Virus record (IMG/VR): IMGVR_UViG_3300009163_000092
Span: 1 to 36,425 of that record
Origin: a virus
Length of the DNA: 36,425 bases
Reading direction: 5' to 3' (one strand)
Both the position numbers and the translations under genes were made by a program. Positions within the stretch are counted from its first letter, which is position 1. Each line of letters starts with the position of its first letter. Positions 12,798 through 20,810 of this stretch are shown in pieces. The notes under the pieces are model-generated. The model saw only the letters and a program-made list of their open reading frames with translations, was not told where the DNA came from and did not search any database.

Positions 12798-12819
12798 AAA
12801 AACCCGCTCGGAGGCGGGT
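12798..12819 (-). terminator. Terminator hairpin just before the tailspike gene
   Basis: ACCCGC (12819-12814 on the minus strand) pairs with GCGGGT (12807-12802) around a 6-nt loop, followed by five T residues. It lies downstream of the ejection-protein gene and 20 bp before the tailspike ATG. The tailspike would therefore be expressed by readthrough or antitermination. On the plus strand the same hairpin holds the GGAGG ribosome site of the gene at 12823. Confidence 0.75.
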
Positions 12820-12822
12820 CTA

Positions 12823-13065
12823 ATGAGCAGTCAATTCAAAGGCTGGTTTTACAAGTCACAAATGATTGCCGGCACAGCGATGGCAATCAGAATGGCGGCA
12901 GAGGGCTACATCGACAGCGGGATTACTGGCCTCCTGCTGTGGGCAATAGGCGGTTTCTTTGTTGTTCTACCACTGACCGCTGGTTACTCATTAGTGCGGG
13001 TGGCGGTGTATCGCCGGAAGATGCGGCAACTCGGGCTGGAACCTGAGCCGTCAAAATTGATGTGA
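12823..13065 (+). CDS. Plus-strand small membrane protein, moron candidate
   Basis: This is the only plus-strand gene inside the 23-kb minus-strand late operon. ATG 12823 has CGGAGG (12809-12814) 8 nt upstream. The 80-residue product has an amphipathic N-terminus (MSSQFKGWFYKSQMIAG), a strong membrane segment (ITGLLLWAIGGFFVVLPLTA, about 44-63) and a basic tail (VYRRKMRQLGLEPEPSK). Its codon choice looks like that of the real genes around it. Its last 143 bp overlap the 3' end of the ejection-protein gene on the other strand. Placement, orientation and membrane topology suggest a prophage-expressed conversion or superinfection-exclusion protein; that role is inference. Confidence 0.55.
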   Translation: MSSQFKGWFYKSQMIAGTAMAIRMAAEGYIDSGITGLLLWAIGGFFVVLPLTAGYSLVRVAVYRRKMRQLGLEPEPSKLM

Positions 13066-14941
13066 TTAGGATAGCCTGCCTAGTTGATGGGGCCATCTTG
13101 ACCACCTGACGGAGCTGGGATCGTTTCGCAGGGTCAACAAGCGCCTCTGCGATTTGAGTCGTCCCGTTCTCCAGCGCCCGCTGCTCTGCGGCTGTCGTAA
13201 TTGACTGCCGTGGACTAAAGATCCACTTGAAGAGCGGGATTGCGGTTCCCTTTAGCTGGTCTTTGATCTCTGTGTCGCGCATCGTATTTGAACCAGCAAG
13301 AGGGGTGCTGGCTAGTTTTTCCGCTGCGCCCATCAGGTCGTCAAACAACTGCGTTGCTCCACTCGGGAGCATCGCCTGCATTTTTGCCTTGTCTGCGGGC
13401 GTGCCGAATACCGATTGCCTGAACTTCCCGGCAGCATTAACCACTTCGCCGGTCTGCGTCTCTTTTAACGCCTGATTGAACTTCTGCCCAAGCCATTGCC
13501 GCGTGAGGTCGCCCCATGCGTCAGGACTCTGAACGGAAATTACGGATCTAGCGTCTGCAATCTGTTTTGCAGTTACGTTAGGGTCTGAGAATATCTTTGC
13601 TGCGGCTGTCGCTGCCTTCGGGTTCTTGATCTTTGCAAGAATCCCGACAACGCTATCCTCAAGCGGGGTAACGATGCTTTCAGTTGTCTTTGCATAGAAC
13701 TGATTAGCGGCAGCGTATTCAGGACTTGCAGCAGCAAGGCGCTTATTCAACTGCGACGCAGCATCAGCGTATTCTCTCGCCGCCGTATTGTTTCCAGCAG
13801 CCGCAGCAGTCTGGTAGCCGGAGTCAAGGTTCCTCTTGACCTGATGCCAGAACCCAACAGAATCCTCGCCAAGCCCTTCAAGGTTCCGTTGGTAGACGGG
13901 ATCTATTTTGACTCGCTTTGCTGCCCTTGCGATTAGCGGATCTCTGGAAATGTCGCTTACTACATCAGATCCAACGACTACCTTCTTTGCTTGCTCATAG
14001 TATGGGGAAACAGCCTTATCCCTTGCTTCCTTTACGGCATCAATAGCAAGCTGCGCCGCATTGATTCCATTCTGCCCTGCAACCTCTGATGGCTTCGACG
14101 TTGCCACAAGATCAAGCATCCGATTGGTTGCTGACTCGAATTGACCGCTAGTCGCTTCATCTGCGGCCTGTAGGATTTCTGCCGACTTCCCCGGAAACCG
14201 GCCAGCATAGGCTCGCAGTCCGATCATCCTTCTATCGCCAGAGGCTTGGGCAAGATCGAGCTTGATGCCGGTTGATGCTTGCGTCTGATTTACCGTCTGC
14301 TCTGCCGCTTGTGAATTTGCAGGGCTGAAATCAATGGTTTTCCCACGATCCCCTATCTTAGAGAGTCCCCATGCAGCCCCTTCAGCGGTAAGGTTAATGG
14401 CAGCTTCCTTGCCAAGATCAATCATGTTCCCCTTGATTGTCTGCGGCTCATTGAAGATGAGACCGGCAGCAGCTCGCTTTATTCCCCTAGCGCCAACGGA
14501 GCCTAATGTTGCTCCAAACGGGCCAGCCGTTGCGCCTACAGCTCCACCAATGGCTTCCGGTGCGTTTGCAATAACCCCTGCGCCAAAGCGAGCGATGCCA
14601 GGGGATACCTTTTGTACCTCTCCTTTGTCGTTCAGGAATGCGGGTACGCCACCGATAAACCCTACCCTGTCGATTCCCTTTGGGTCATTCGGGAACAGTG
14701 AATCAGCGATTAGCCTGCGCTTTGTCGTTTCATCCTCTACCAAGCCAGCCTTGAGTGAGGCTCCGAAATTGACGTTAGTTGCTGGCTTTGCCTCTTCAGG
14801 TGGTCGCTGGAAAAGACGCCCTGCCTCTGGAGCAGGGTTTGTATCCATAGACTTGAGCGCATCATCGAAGGTGATTCGACCCGCTTTTGGAGCGGTCTTA
14901 TCCTCCTTGAATGCGTCATCAAATGTGATTTTATCGGCCAA
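12923..14941 (-). CDS. Large DNA-ejection / internal virion protein
   Basis: The 672-residue product lies last of three ejection-type genes, where P22 has gp16. It starts with two copies of a short motif, KITFDDAFKE and RITFDDALKS (residues 4-31). A Gly/Ala-rich hydrophobic part at about 118-165 (GAGVIANAPEAIGGAVGATA) could enter membranes, and a long helical region follows (KSAEILQAADEATSG, NQFYAKTTESIVTPLEDSVV). Such proteins leave the virion with the DNA and form a conduit. Assignment rests on gene order, size and composition. Its 3' end overlaps the plus-strand gene at 12823. Confidence 0.7.
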   Translation of the reverse strand: MADKITFDDAFKEDKTAPKAGRITFDDALKSMDTNPAPEAGRLFQRPPEEAKPATNVNFGASLKAGLVEDETTKRRLIADSLFPNDPKGIDRVGFIGGVPAFLNDKGEVQKVSPGIARFGAGVIANAPEAIGGAVGATAGPFGATLGSVGARGIKRAAAGLIFNEPQTIKGNMIDLGKEAAINLTAEGAAWGLSKIGDRGKTIDFSPANSQAAEQTVNQTQASTGIKLDLAQASGDRRMIGLRAYAGRFPGKSAEILQAADEATSGQFESATNRMLDLVATSKPSEVAGQNGINAAQLAIDAVKEARDKAVSPYYEQAKKVVVGSDVVSDISRDPLIARAAKRVKIDPVYQRNLEGLGEDSVGFWHQVKRNLDSGYQTAAAAGNNTAAREYADAASQLNKRLAAASPEYAAANQFYAKTTESIVTPLEDSVVGILAKIKNPKAATAAAKIFSDPNVTAKQIADARSVISVQSPDAWGDLTRQWLGQKFNQALKETQTGEVVNAAGKFRQSVFGTPADKAKMQAMLPSGATQLFDDLMGAAEKLASTPLAGSNTMRDTEIKDQLKGTAIPLFKWIFSPRQSITTAAEQRALENGTTQIAEALVDPAKRSQLRQVVKMAPSTRQAILITSILTAQVPARVAASSGDTPPPALMSNQRSVVEQQRNRLLPTAGGQ

Positions 14942-16130
14942 GACCGAACTCCTGCCTAGCTTGGTTTACTGCCTGCGCTTTCGTCTCTGAATTTCCGCCT
15001 AGTTCCTGCCAAATTGCATTTGCTCGGCCCTCATATACAGAGTCAATACCATTTAGCGGCATGGCCTTTGATAGGTCTGCTACGCTCTTGACGCCGATTC
15101 CGTTCTTGAGCGCCCAATTCGCCCGCATGATTGCGCGGCTTGAATCCTTGACAGACGACTTGTATTTAGCCATCCACTGCGTTGGCGAATCCTCATCGTT
15201 AGGAATGCCCTTTCTCAGTCTTACTTCTTCAGTCGGGCTGACCGCTGCGCCGCTCAATTGGTTGAAGATGGCGGACAGATTCCTTGCGCCTTCTGCTCTG
15301 AAGGTAGAGAAGTCAGCTAGAAACTTGCTTTCATCAGGCGTCATGTTCCCAAGTGCGCCGCCAGCAAGATCCTTGATTTTCAAAGCCCCGGCTTTAAGTC
15401 GGCCTGGAATCTGAAGGAACTGGGGATCGAATCCAGATCCAATGCTATTAAGCCGATCGAGCTGATCCGTGGACGTTACGATAGACTCTTGCAGCTTTGT
15501 TTTTGTGGCAGGCGACAAATCTTGAGCGCCAACGCCACCGCCATCACCGGAGCCACCGATCTGCACTGTGCTGCCGTCAGCATTGGTGAAAGTGATTCCA
15601 TTTCCCTTTGCAGGCGTCCTGCCCTGAACTAGCTTCGTTTCATTGGTCGCACTGTTTACCTGGTATGTGGAGCCATCAGGTCTTGTCTCTGTTTTCCACT
15701 GCGGAATAGGCGCAGCAGGCCCCTTACCAAGCCTTGCCGAAATGCCCGCAACCATAGTGCCTGCCCACTGAGATAGCGCCCGCGGGTCATTGAAACTATC
15801 CCCAAGCTGCTCACGCGCCCGTTGCTGCATTTCAGGCCGCATTTGAGAGATAGAAGCGGGATTACTTTGAACGAACTGCGCTTCTGAGAGCGCCTGATTC
15901 AGCAACCGCTCCTCGCCCCCCCGCGTGGCATTGGCCGCACCTTGGTCAAGTCCCTGCTGTGCGCCCTGAATCTGAAGGTCCATGAGCTTGTTGCGGTTTG
16001 CCATATCAGTAGGCGCGTTAGCCAGTTCCTGATTGGCAAGCGCATTACGGGTGGTGGTGTAGTCCTCTTGCTGACGGGCCTGACGGCCCTGCAAGAAGGC
16101 GTTGAACGGTTGACCAGCTACGACTGCCAT
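14931..16130 (-). CDS. DNA-ejection protein (P22 gp20 position)
   Basis: The 399-residue product is Gln-, Ala- and Asn-rich, mainly helical in the first third (FLQGRQARQQEDYTTTRNAL, GAQQGLDQGAANATRGGEER) with a Gly-rich centre (VQIGGSGDGGGVGAQDLS). The C-terminal half has NLSAIFNQLSGAAVSPTEEV and a conserved-looking KYKSSVKDSSRAIMRANW. It overlaps the next gene by 11 nt and abuts the previous one. Gene order (two further ejection genes around it) gives the role; a direct homologue is not recognised by eye. Confidence 0.65.
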   Translation of the reverse strand: MAVVAGQPFNAFLQGRQARQQEDYTTTRNALANQELANAPTDMANRNKLMDLQIQGAQQGLDQGAANATRGGEERLLNQALSEAQFVQSNPASISQMRPEMQQRAREQLGDSFNDPRALSQWAGTMVAGISARLGKGPAAPIPQWKTETRPDGSTYQVNSATNETKLVQGRTPAKGNGITFTNADGSTVQIGGSGDGGGVGAQDLSPATKTKLQESIVTSTDQLDRLNSIGSGFDPQFLQIPGRLKAGALKIKDLAGGALGNMTPDESKFLADFSTFRAEGARNLSAIFNQLSGAAVSPTEEVRLRKGIPNDEDSPTQWMAKYKSSVKDSSRAIMRANWALKNGIGVKSVADLSKAMPLNGIDSVYEGRANAIWQELGGNSETKAQAVNQARQEFGLGR

Positions 16131-17054
16131 TTATGCGTTCCTCGGAGCGTAGGGTGGGGTTCCATAGGGGATCTGACCGCTGCCATAGCCAGTCCCGCCA
16201 TAAGGCTGTGGCGATTTATTCTGTCCGTAATAGCCGGCAATGTTTCCCAACCCGTTGATCGCCTGCCCGTAGATGTTGCCCTGATTCTCAATCCCCGAGG
16301 CACGGGCGTTACCAGCGTAAAGCGCGTTCTGGCCTTGGGTATTGGCTGCGTTCTGGCCGAACGTCCCGGTTGCGTTCGTGGCGTTCTGGCCAAGCCCCGC
16401 GATGTTAGAAAGCTGGTTGACGTAGTTGCCGAACTCACCCGAGGCGAGGTTGCTGTTGAAGTCGGTCAGGGCGCGCAGGGCATTGCCAGAGAACGCCCCA
16501 CCTCGAGCTGCCGCCGTCCGCTCAATCCCCCGCATTCCCTCAGTACGACGGAAGTCGTAGCCGGGTGACGCGGTGAACGCATTCATGTTGGGCGCACCGG
16601 CAGGCGTTGCACCTGTAGCCGCCGAGGGCCCTGCGCTGGTGGCAGGAATCGGCGTACCGTTACTCACGAACCGGCCATTGGCCCCGCCAGGACGCAGCAC
16701 GCCCAAGTTCTGCCCGTTCAGCGTTACGTCATACCAGCCATTACCAGCCGGCTGTAGCTGCGTTCCGGGGGGAAGCTGACTGTCCCCCACGGTTACGGGC
16801 TGCGCGCCTGCAAACTGCTCTGGCGTCGATGTCTGTAGACCGAACAATGAGCCGAGCTGACTCAGTGCGCTGGCTCCCGTTGTCCTCCACGGCGCCAAAT
16901 TGGCTTGAGTCTGCTGGAACTGGCTGTTTGATAACTGGCTGGCTTGATTGGCTCCAGAAGCAGACGCATCTGCTGCCTTGCCCGCTGCGTTAGCCGCATA
17001 AGCGGCAGAGCCAATCGTCGCAACTGCCGATGCACCGGCTGCCCAGAAAGTCAT
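16131..17054 (-). CDS. DNA-transfer/ejection protein (P22 gp7-like)
   Basis: The 307-residue product begins with an Ala/Gly-rich segment (MTFWAAGASAVATIGSAAYA) like the hydrophobic leader of injection proteins. Its central block ASPGYDFRRTEGMRGIERTA, then ARGGAFSGNALRALTDFNSN and EFGNYVNQLSNIAGLGQNAT, is typical of a widespread phage family annotated as DNA transfer or injection protein. The C-terminus is rich in Tyr, Gly and Pro. It overlaps the cupin gene by 4 nt. Confidence 0.8.
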   Translation of the reverse strand: MTFWAAGASAVATIGSAAYAANAAGKAADASASGANQASQLSNSQFQQTQANLAPWRTTGASALSQLGSLFGLQTSTPEQFAGAQPVTVGDSQLPPGTQLQPAGNGWYDVTLNGQNLGVLRPGGANGRFVSNGTPIPATSAGPSAATGATPAGAPNMNAFTASPGYDFRRTEGMRGIERTAAARGGAFSGNALRALTDFNSNLASGEFGNYVNQLSNIAGLGQNATNATGTFGQNAANTQGQNALYAGNARASGIENQGNIYGQAINGLGNIAGYYGQNKSPQPYGGTGYGSGQIPYGTPPYAPRNA

Positions 17055-17497
17055 AGATCATTCTCCGCGTCGAAAGCCTCGAAAGACTCCGCCAATATCG
17101 TGCGTTCAATCTCTGCCACATCCGTCAGCTCAGTGGCGTGGAAGGTCGTCCAGATGCAATCCTCGTGGATCAGCAAAGCCCTTTTAGTCCCCGGCATGGT
17201 CACTCCAAGGTAAGGGGCTGCAATCAGCTCCCTTTGTCCGTGTGAGTTCGAGACCGTGCAAGAGCCCTTAGTGACCACGAAGAAGTGCTGTGTCTTGTGG
17301 ATCTTGCTTGTCAAGACAGACCCGGCAGGCATGAACACCGTGCGGGCATACAGGCCGGGGCAAAAGCTGTGCAAGTTCTCGAAGGTAAGCTGCTGGTCTA
17401 GGGGAACAGCCTGAATTGCCTTTTCCAGTTCCGTGATTTTTTCACGGACAGCGGGAAGGGCTACAGGCTTGAAAGGGCTGACTGCGCTGTTATCCAT
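17051..17497 (-). CDS. Cupin-fold protein in tail module
   Basis: The 148-residue product has a single cupin barrel. LYARTVFMPAGSVLTSKIHK followed by TQHFFVVTKGSCTVSN matches the family motif G-x5-HxH-like plus E/G-x6-G, though the metal ligands are reduced (SKIHKTQH). A later part, GTKRALLIHEDCIWTTFHAT, matches the second cupin motif. Similar small cupins are found in tail or head regions of podoviruses and their function is unknown; sugar binding or a structural role is possible. Confidence 0.78.
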   Translation of the reverse strand: MDNSAVSPFKPVALPAVREKITELEKAIQAVPLDQQLTFENLHSFCPGLYARTVFMPAGSVLTSKIHKTQHFFVVTKGSCTVSNSHGQRELIAAPYLGVTMPGTKRALLIHEDCIWTTFHATELTDVAEIERTILAESFEAFDAENDL

Positions 17498-17679
17498 GCC
17501 GCCTGCTTCTGTTCCAGCTTCGCAATGAACTCATCCCGAACCTGCGCGAGAATCCCCGGATCTTGTGCGATCAGGTCAACCATAATGGTAACGCGCTCCG
17601 TTAGCTCTGGAAGCCCGTCCGCAGTGAACTCAAGCACGATCTGCCGTGCGTTCTGTTCGATTACTGCGACGTTAGCCAT
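17461..17679 (-). CDS. Small structural-region protein, unknown function
   Basis: The 72-residue product (starting MANVAVIEQNARQIVLEFTA) is acidic with a probable long C-terminal helix (PGILAQVRDEFIAKLEQKQA). It overlaps the cupin start by 37 nt and its own start touches the previous stop. It may be a chaperone or a small virion part; no family is recognised. Confidence 0.6.
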   Translation of the reverse strand: MANVAVIEQNARQIVLEFTADGLPELTERVTIMVDLIAQDPGILAQVRDEFIAKLEQKQAAWITAQSALSSL

Positions 17680-18500
17680 TAATAGTAGATCCCGATGTCG
17701 TATGTGCCGCCATCAGCCCCAGCGCCCCCAATTCCAGCCGCAGGGGTCGTGACTCTCGTTACCGTGCCGCCCGTGGTGTAGACACCAAAGGCCGTCGTAT
17801 TCACGCCAATCGTGAACGTACTCGCGCCCGTCACCGTGATCGTGTAGGTGCCCGTGTTGAGCTGCGTCATACCACCCACCCCAGAAAACTGCACTATATC
17901 TGCCGTCGTGAACCCGTGAGCCGCGCCCGTAGTGATCGCGCCAGGGTTCGCATTCGTCGCAGCAGAGACTGAAGCGGAGATACTAGAAACTGGTGTACGA
18001 ATAGCCCCAACACGATAACGGCCAGCACTAGCAGCCAGATCCGTGAAGGCCGTGGTGTAGGCATAGGTCACAGCTCCCCCGGCTAAGTTGGTGTCATCGG
18101 TGTAGATGTAAACATCGGTTGAAACGGGAACGCCCACCACTGACCCCGCGCTATAGGCCACCGTCTCGCCGCCGATGTAGACGCTGTGGGCTGCGATAGA
18201 GACAACCGCAGTCACCGCGTCTGCCGTGGCAGTGAGAGGAATCGCACTTTGAATGCTGCCCACGTTGGCAAAGTTCAGCGTCGGCATGAGGCGCTGTGAA
18301 ACAGCCTTACCGGCATCCCCCAGCAGGCTGAGAATGTCCGTTACGGGAACGCCGGTACGGTCTGACAGGGCCGTCGCAGCCAGCAGAATGAACCCGCCGC
18401 TATCAACGCTGAGAACCTGGTTCAACTGGCCGAATACCCGCCCCCAAGCAATCGGGTCATCTCCTGGCACTACTCGAGGAAAGCGGACAACCCCGGTCAT
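17679..18500 (-). CDS. Virion protein with E1_FCCH-like beta motif
   Basis: The 273-residue product has an N-terminal part (FPRVVPGDDPIAWGRVFGQL, DRTGVPVTDILSLLGDAGKA) followed by Ala/Thr/Gly-rich beta sequence. Residues about 190-250 (ITTGAAHGFTTADIVQFSGV, then QLNTGTYTITVTGASTFTIG) carry the pattern of the E1_FCCH-like domain found repeatedly in phage structural proteins. It lies between the gp10-like tail factor and the cupin. It is probably a tail needle, tail-fibre connector or decoration; which one cannot be told. Confidence 0.7.
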   Translation of the reverse strand: MTGVVRFPRVVPGDDPIAWGRVFGQLNQVLSVDSGGFILLAATALSDRTGVPVTDILSLLGDAGKAVSQRLMPTLNFANVGSIQSAIPLTATADAVTAVVSIAAHSVYIGGETVAYSAGSVVGVPVSTDVYIYTDDTNLAGGAVTYAYTTAFTDLAASAGRYRVGAIRTPVSSISASVSAATNANPGAITTGAAHGFTTADIVQFSGVGGMTQLNTGTYTITVTGASTFTIGVNTTAFGVYTTGGTVTRVTTPAAGIGGAGADGGTYDIGIYY

Positions 18501-19870
18501 GTCACGTCCAATCGCGCCGCTTGAAGCGAGAACGGCACGGGATCAGTCACGCGGAACCGATAGACCCGTTCACGCGAGCGCCCAAGGGGCTCCCAATGGA
18601 CCCGCTTGCTGAATTGACCAGCAACGCCGAGCTTGCGGCTGCTCTTAGAGATAAACGTCCGCCCGCCATCGTTGGACAGGTCGAGCATGATTTCGGGGTC
18701 TGATCCTTGCCCTGATTCGATGCCCTGACCTACTTCAAGATCAAGCTCAAGCCGGCCATGAAACATCCAGCGGTTATCGCCGTAAATAACACCTGTTGTA
18801 GCCTCTCGGCTCAGGATGTTGTCCCACTCGCTGTAAGAGGTCGCGCTCATCTCGCCAATGTTGCCCGTTTCGGTATCTCCGACGAACGTCGCTCCGTTGA
18901 CTTTTACAACCCATGACGCCCGCCAATAGTCGAACCCATACGAAGCCCGCTCGTGCCATTCCTGAGTGTTGATGTCGTATACCCAAGTGGTCCCTTGAGC
19001 AGGGAACTGAACGACAACGAACGTGTGGCCGTCGAAGATGTAAGAGAACACCATGGCATCCGAAACGGTCGCATAGTCCTGCCACTGCTGCTCACATCCA
19101 TCGTTGGAGATCCTGCGGGGAGTGATGCCCTCCAGCTTCCTGAACATCCGGTCGGTGTCCATCCAGAACACCGTGTTATCGGCCATGCAAGTCGCATCCT
19201 TGCCGATACAGCCGTTTTCAACATAGCCATTCCCAGAGCGTTGAAACGGAAACCCAGTGCCGCCGACGTTATCCCACAGCTCGATAGAATCCTTTCCAAA
19301 AAGCACGAATTGGCGCTGATTCGACTCAATCGACACCAGATTGTCTGGATTCCCTTCTGCGGTGGCAAAGTCGAGCGCATCGTAAACCGTGAAATCGTCA
19401 AGGTCGCAGATGAAGAAGCGCCCGGAATTAGGCTCAATGAACCCGCCGTAGCTGTCCAAAACAGCCATCTTCAAGCCCCCGCGAGAGGTAAAGTCGGCGT
19501 CCGAAACAGCCGTCAGAACTCCCCCCTCATAGACCCACAATGCCGTATCTCTCAAAATGGCGATCTGCGATGTGTTCTTGGCAATGTCCACGGAGCCCGA
19601 CCCCGAAATGGTCCCGATGCTCGTCTCCACGCCATTGCTGTCAACTGAATAGAACGTATTGCCAGCGACACAGTACAAAGTGCCGCCAAACTCAATAGCA
19701 GCGTGCTGTGGACCTGTTGAGATAGTCGAGAAGGCATCTATGCCGGCAGATCCCATTACCGCTGTGGGGGCGCGTCCTTCAGGGGCAGATTGCACCGCGT
19801 AGCAGTTGAGCAGCCGGGAGACCGCGCCCTTCTTGAGACGGGTCCGATAGCTATGAAAGGGAAGGTTCAT
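18497..19870 (-). CDS. P22 gp10-like tail hub / packaged-DNA stabilisation protein
   Basis: The 457-residue product starts MNLPFHSYRTRLKKGAVSRL, then LLNCYAVQSAPEGRAPTAVM, the usual opening of P22 gp10-like proteins in which the list of virion genes follows gp4. The rest is beta-propeller-like with recurrent pieces such as ALWVYEGGVLTAV, GKDSIELWDNVG and TTWVYDINTQEWHERASY. It ends in a beta-rich region (SNDGGRTFISKSSRKLG). It would form part of the tail machine that plugs the portal. Size (P22 gp10 is about 470) and order agree. Confidence 0.82.
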   Translation of the reverse strand: MNLPFHSYRTRLKKGAVSRLLNCYAVQSAPEGRAPTAVMGSAGIDAFSTISTGPQHAAIEFGGTLYCVAGNTFYSVDSNGVETSIGTISGSGSVDIAKNTSQIAILRDTALWVYEGGVLTAVSDADFTSRGGLKMAVLDSYGGFIEPNSGRFFICDLDDFTVYDALDFATAEGNPDNLVSIESNQRQFVLFGKDSIELWDNVGGTGFPFQRSGNGYVENGCIGKDATCMADNTVFWMDTDRMFRKLEGITPRRISNDGCEQQWQDYATVSDAMVFSYIFDGHTFVVVQFPAQGTTWVYDINTQEWHERASYGFDYWRASWVVKVNGATFVGDTETGNIGEMSATSYSEWDNILSREATTGVIYGDNRWMFHGRLELDLEVGQGIESGQGSDPEIMLDLSNDGGRTFISKSSRKLGVAGQFSKRVHWEPLGRSRERVYRFRVTDPVPFSLQAARLDVT

Positions 19871-20277
19871 CAGCCGAGGGTGATGTCGTAAGTAGCGGTC
19901 TGGCCCAGACCCATCGCCATATGCGTCATGTCCAGACCCTTCAGCTTCATGTTGATCGTAGTTCGCAGAATCGTCTGGTAGCCCTCTTCAGCCGAGAACG
20001 CGATACCAGGAGGAACCTGAGCTGCGTATTGCGATGACACCCTGATCCCCAGCTTGTTGGTGACGCCAACCTCTGCCCAGTCTGGGATAGGGCACGTTGC
20101 TGCCGTTGAGGTCTGTGCAAAATACCCAAGCGCAATATCGTCCACCTCCCACGCGGCCAGCATCTGGTTCAACTGGCGCAGGCAGTACACACCCTGTTCA
20201 GCGGAGGCCGTTTCTGTCTCGTCAAGGACGTTAATAGCCCTTAGCGCATCTGTAATGATTTCGAGATTTGTGCTCAT
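19870..20277 (-). CDS. P22 gp4-like tail accessory / head-completion factor
   Basis: The 135-residue product has the gp4 opening, TNLEIITDALRAINVLD, then QGVYCLRQLNQMLAAWEVDD, and ends with INMKLKGLDMTHMAMGLGQ. It would bind the portal ring after packaging and start tail assembly. P22 gp4 is about 166 residues, so this is slightly short. ATG 20277 overlaps the upstream methyltransferase stop (ATGA), and the hub gene follows with a one-base overlap. Confidence 0.8.
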   Translation of the reverse strand: MSTNLEIITDALRAINVLDETETASAEQGVYCLRQLNQMLAAWEVDDIALGYFAQTSTAATCPIPDWAEVGVTNKLGIRVSSQYAAQVPPGIAFSAEEGYQTILRTTINMKLKGLDMTHMAMGLGQTATYDITLG

Positions 20278-20810
20278 TTGAACGCCTTTAGGACAAACCC
20301 GAGCTGATGTTCAGATTCACGCAAAGCAGTGCATTTCAGGTCGCCCTTCCATACGCTACGGAAATCAGACGAACTGTTCGTCCCCACCTGCTTGTAGTGG
20401 TCCTGGTCCAAGTAGGACAGGCTGCACTGGCTGATGATTCTCGTGTGGCTAGGATCGCCCCATGCCCACGGCGAATCCCACATCGGGACGGTGCCCATGA
20501 TGTAGCCACCCGGCTTCAGGATGCGGAAGAACTCAGTGAACTGGGCGAAGTAGTACAGCCAATCGCCCTGAGTCCCGCAATGCTCAAGCACTTCGTAGGC
20601 GTGAATCTCGTCAAAGCTGTTATCCGCAAAGGGATAAGGCAGCACGTTCAGGTCATGGACAATATCGGCCCCTACCGTGTCTGACAGGTCCATTGTCGTC
20701 AGGTTCTGGAACGTCTCAGGGACGCCCGGAAAGTGAATGCGCTTGTTGTTTGAATTGCCGCAGCCAATCAGCAATTCCGTATATTCCGCCTGTTCTACCA
20801 CTGCGTTCAT
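20274..20810 (-). CDS. Class I SAM-dependent methyltransferase
   Basis: The 178-residue product contains ELLIGCGNSNNKRI (residues 12-25; motif I, G-x-G-x form), then VGADIVHDLNVLPYPFADNS, DEIHAYEVLEHCGTQGDW and FFRILKPGGYIMGTVP, the standard Methyltransf_11 layout. The C-terminal half is variable and would hold the acceptor site. It is coupled by ATGA overlaps to the glycosyltransferase upstream and the tail gene downstream, so it belongs to the late operon. A role in modifying a glycan put on by its neighbour is plausible, but the substrate is unknown. Confidence 0.82.
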   Translation of the reverse strand: MNAVVEQAEYTELLIGCGNSNNKRIHFPGVPETFQNLTTMDLSDTVGADIVHDLNVLPYPFADNSFDEIHAYEVLEHCGTQGDWLYYFAQFTEFFRILKPGGYIMGTVPMWDSPWAWGDPSHTRIISQCSLSYLDQDHYKQVGTNSSSDFRSVWKGDLKCTALRESEHQLGFVLKAFK

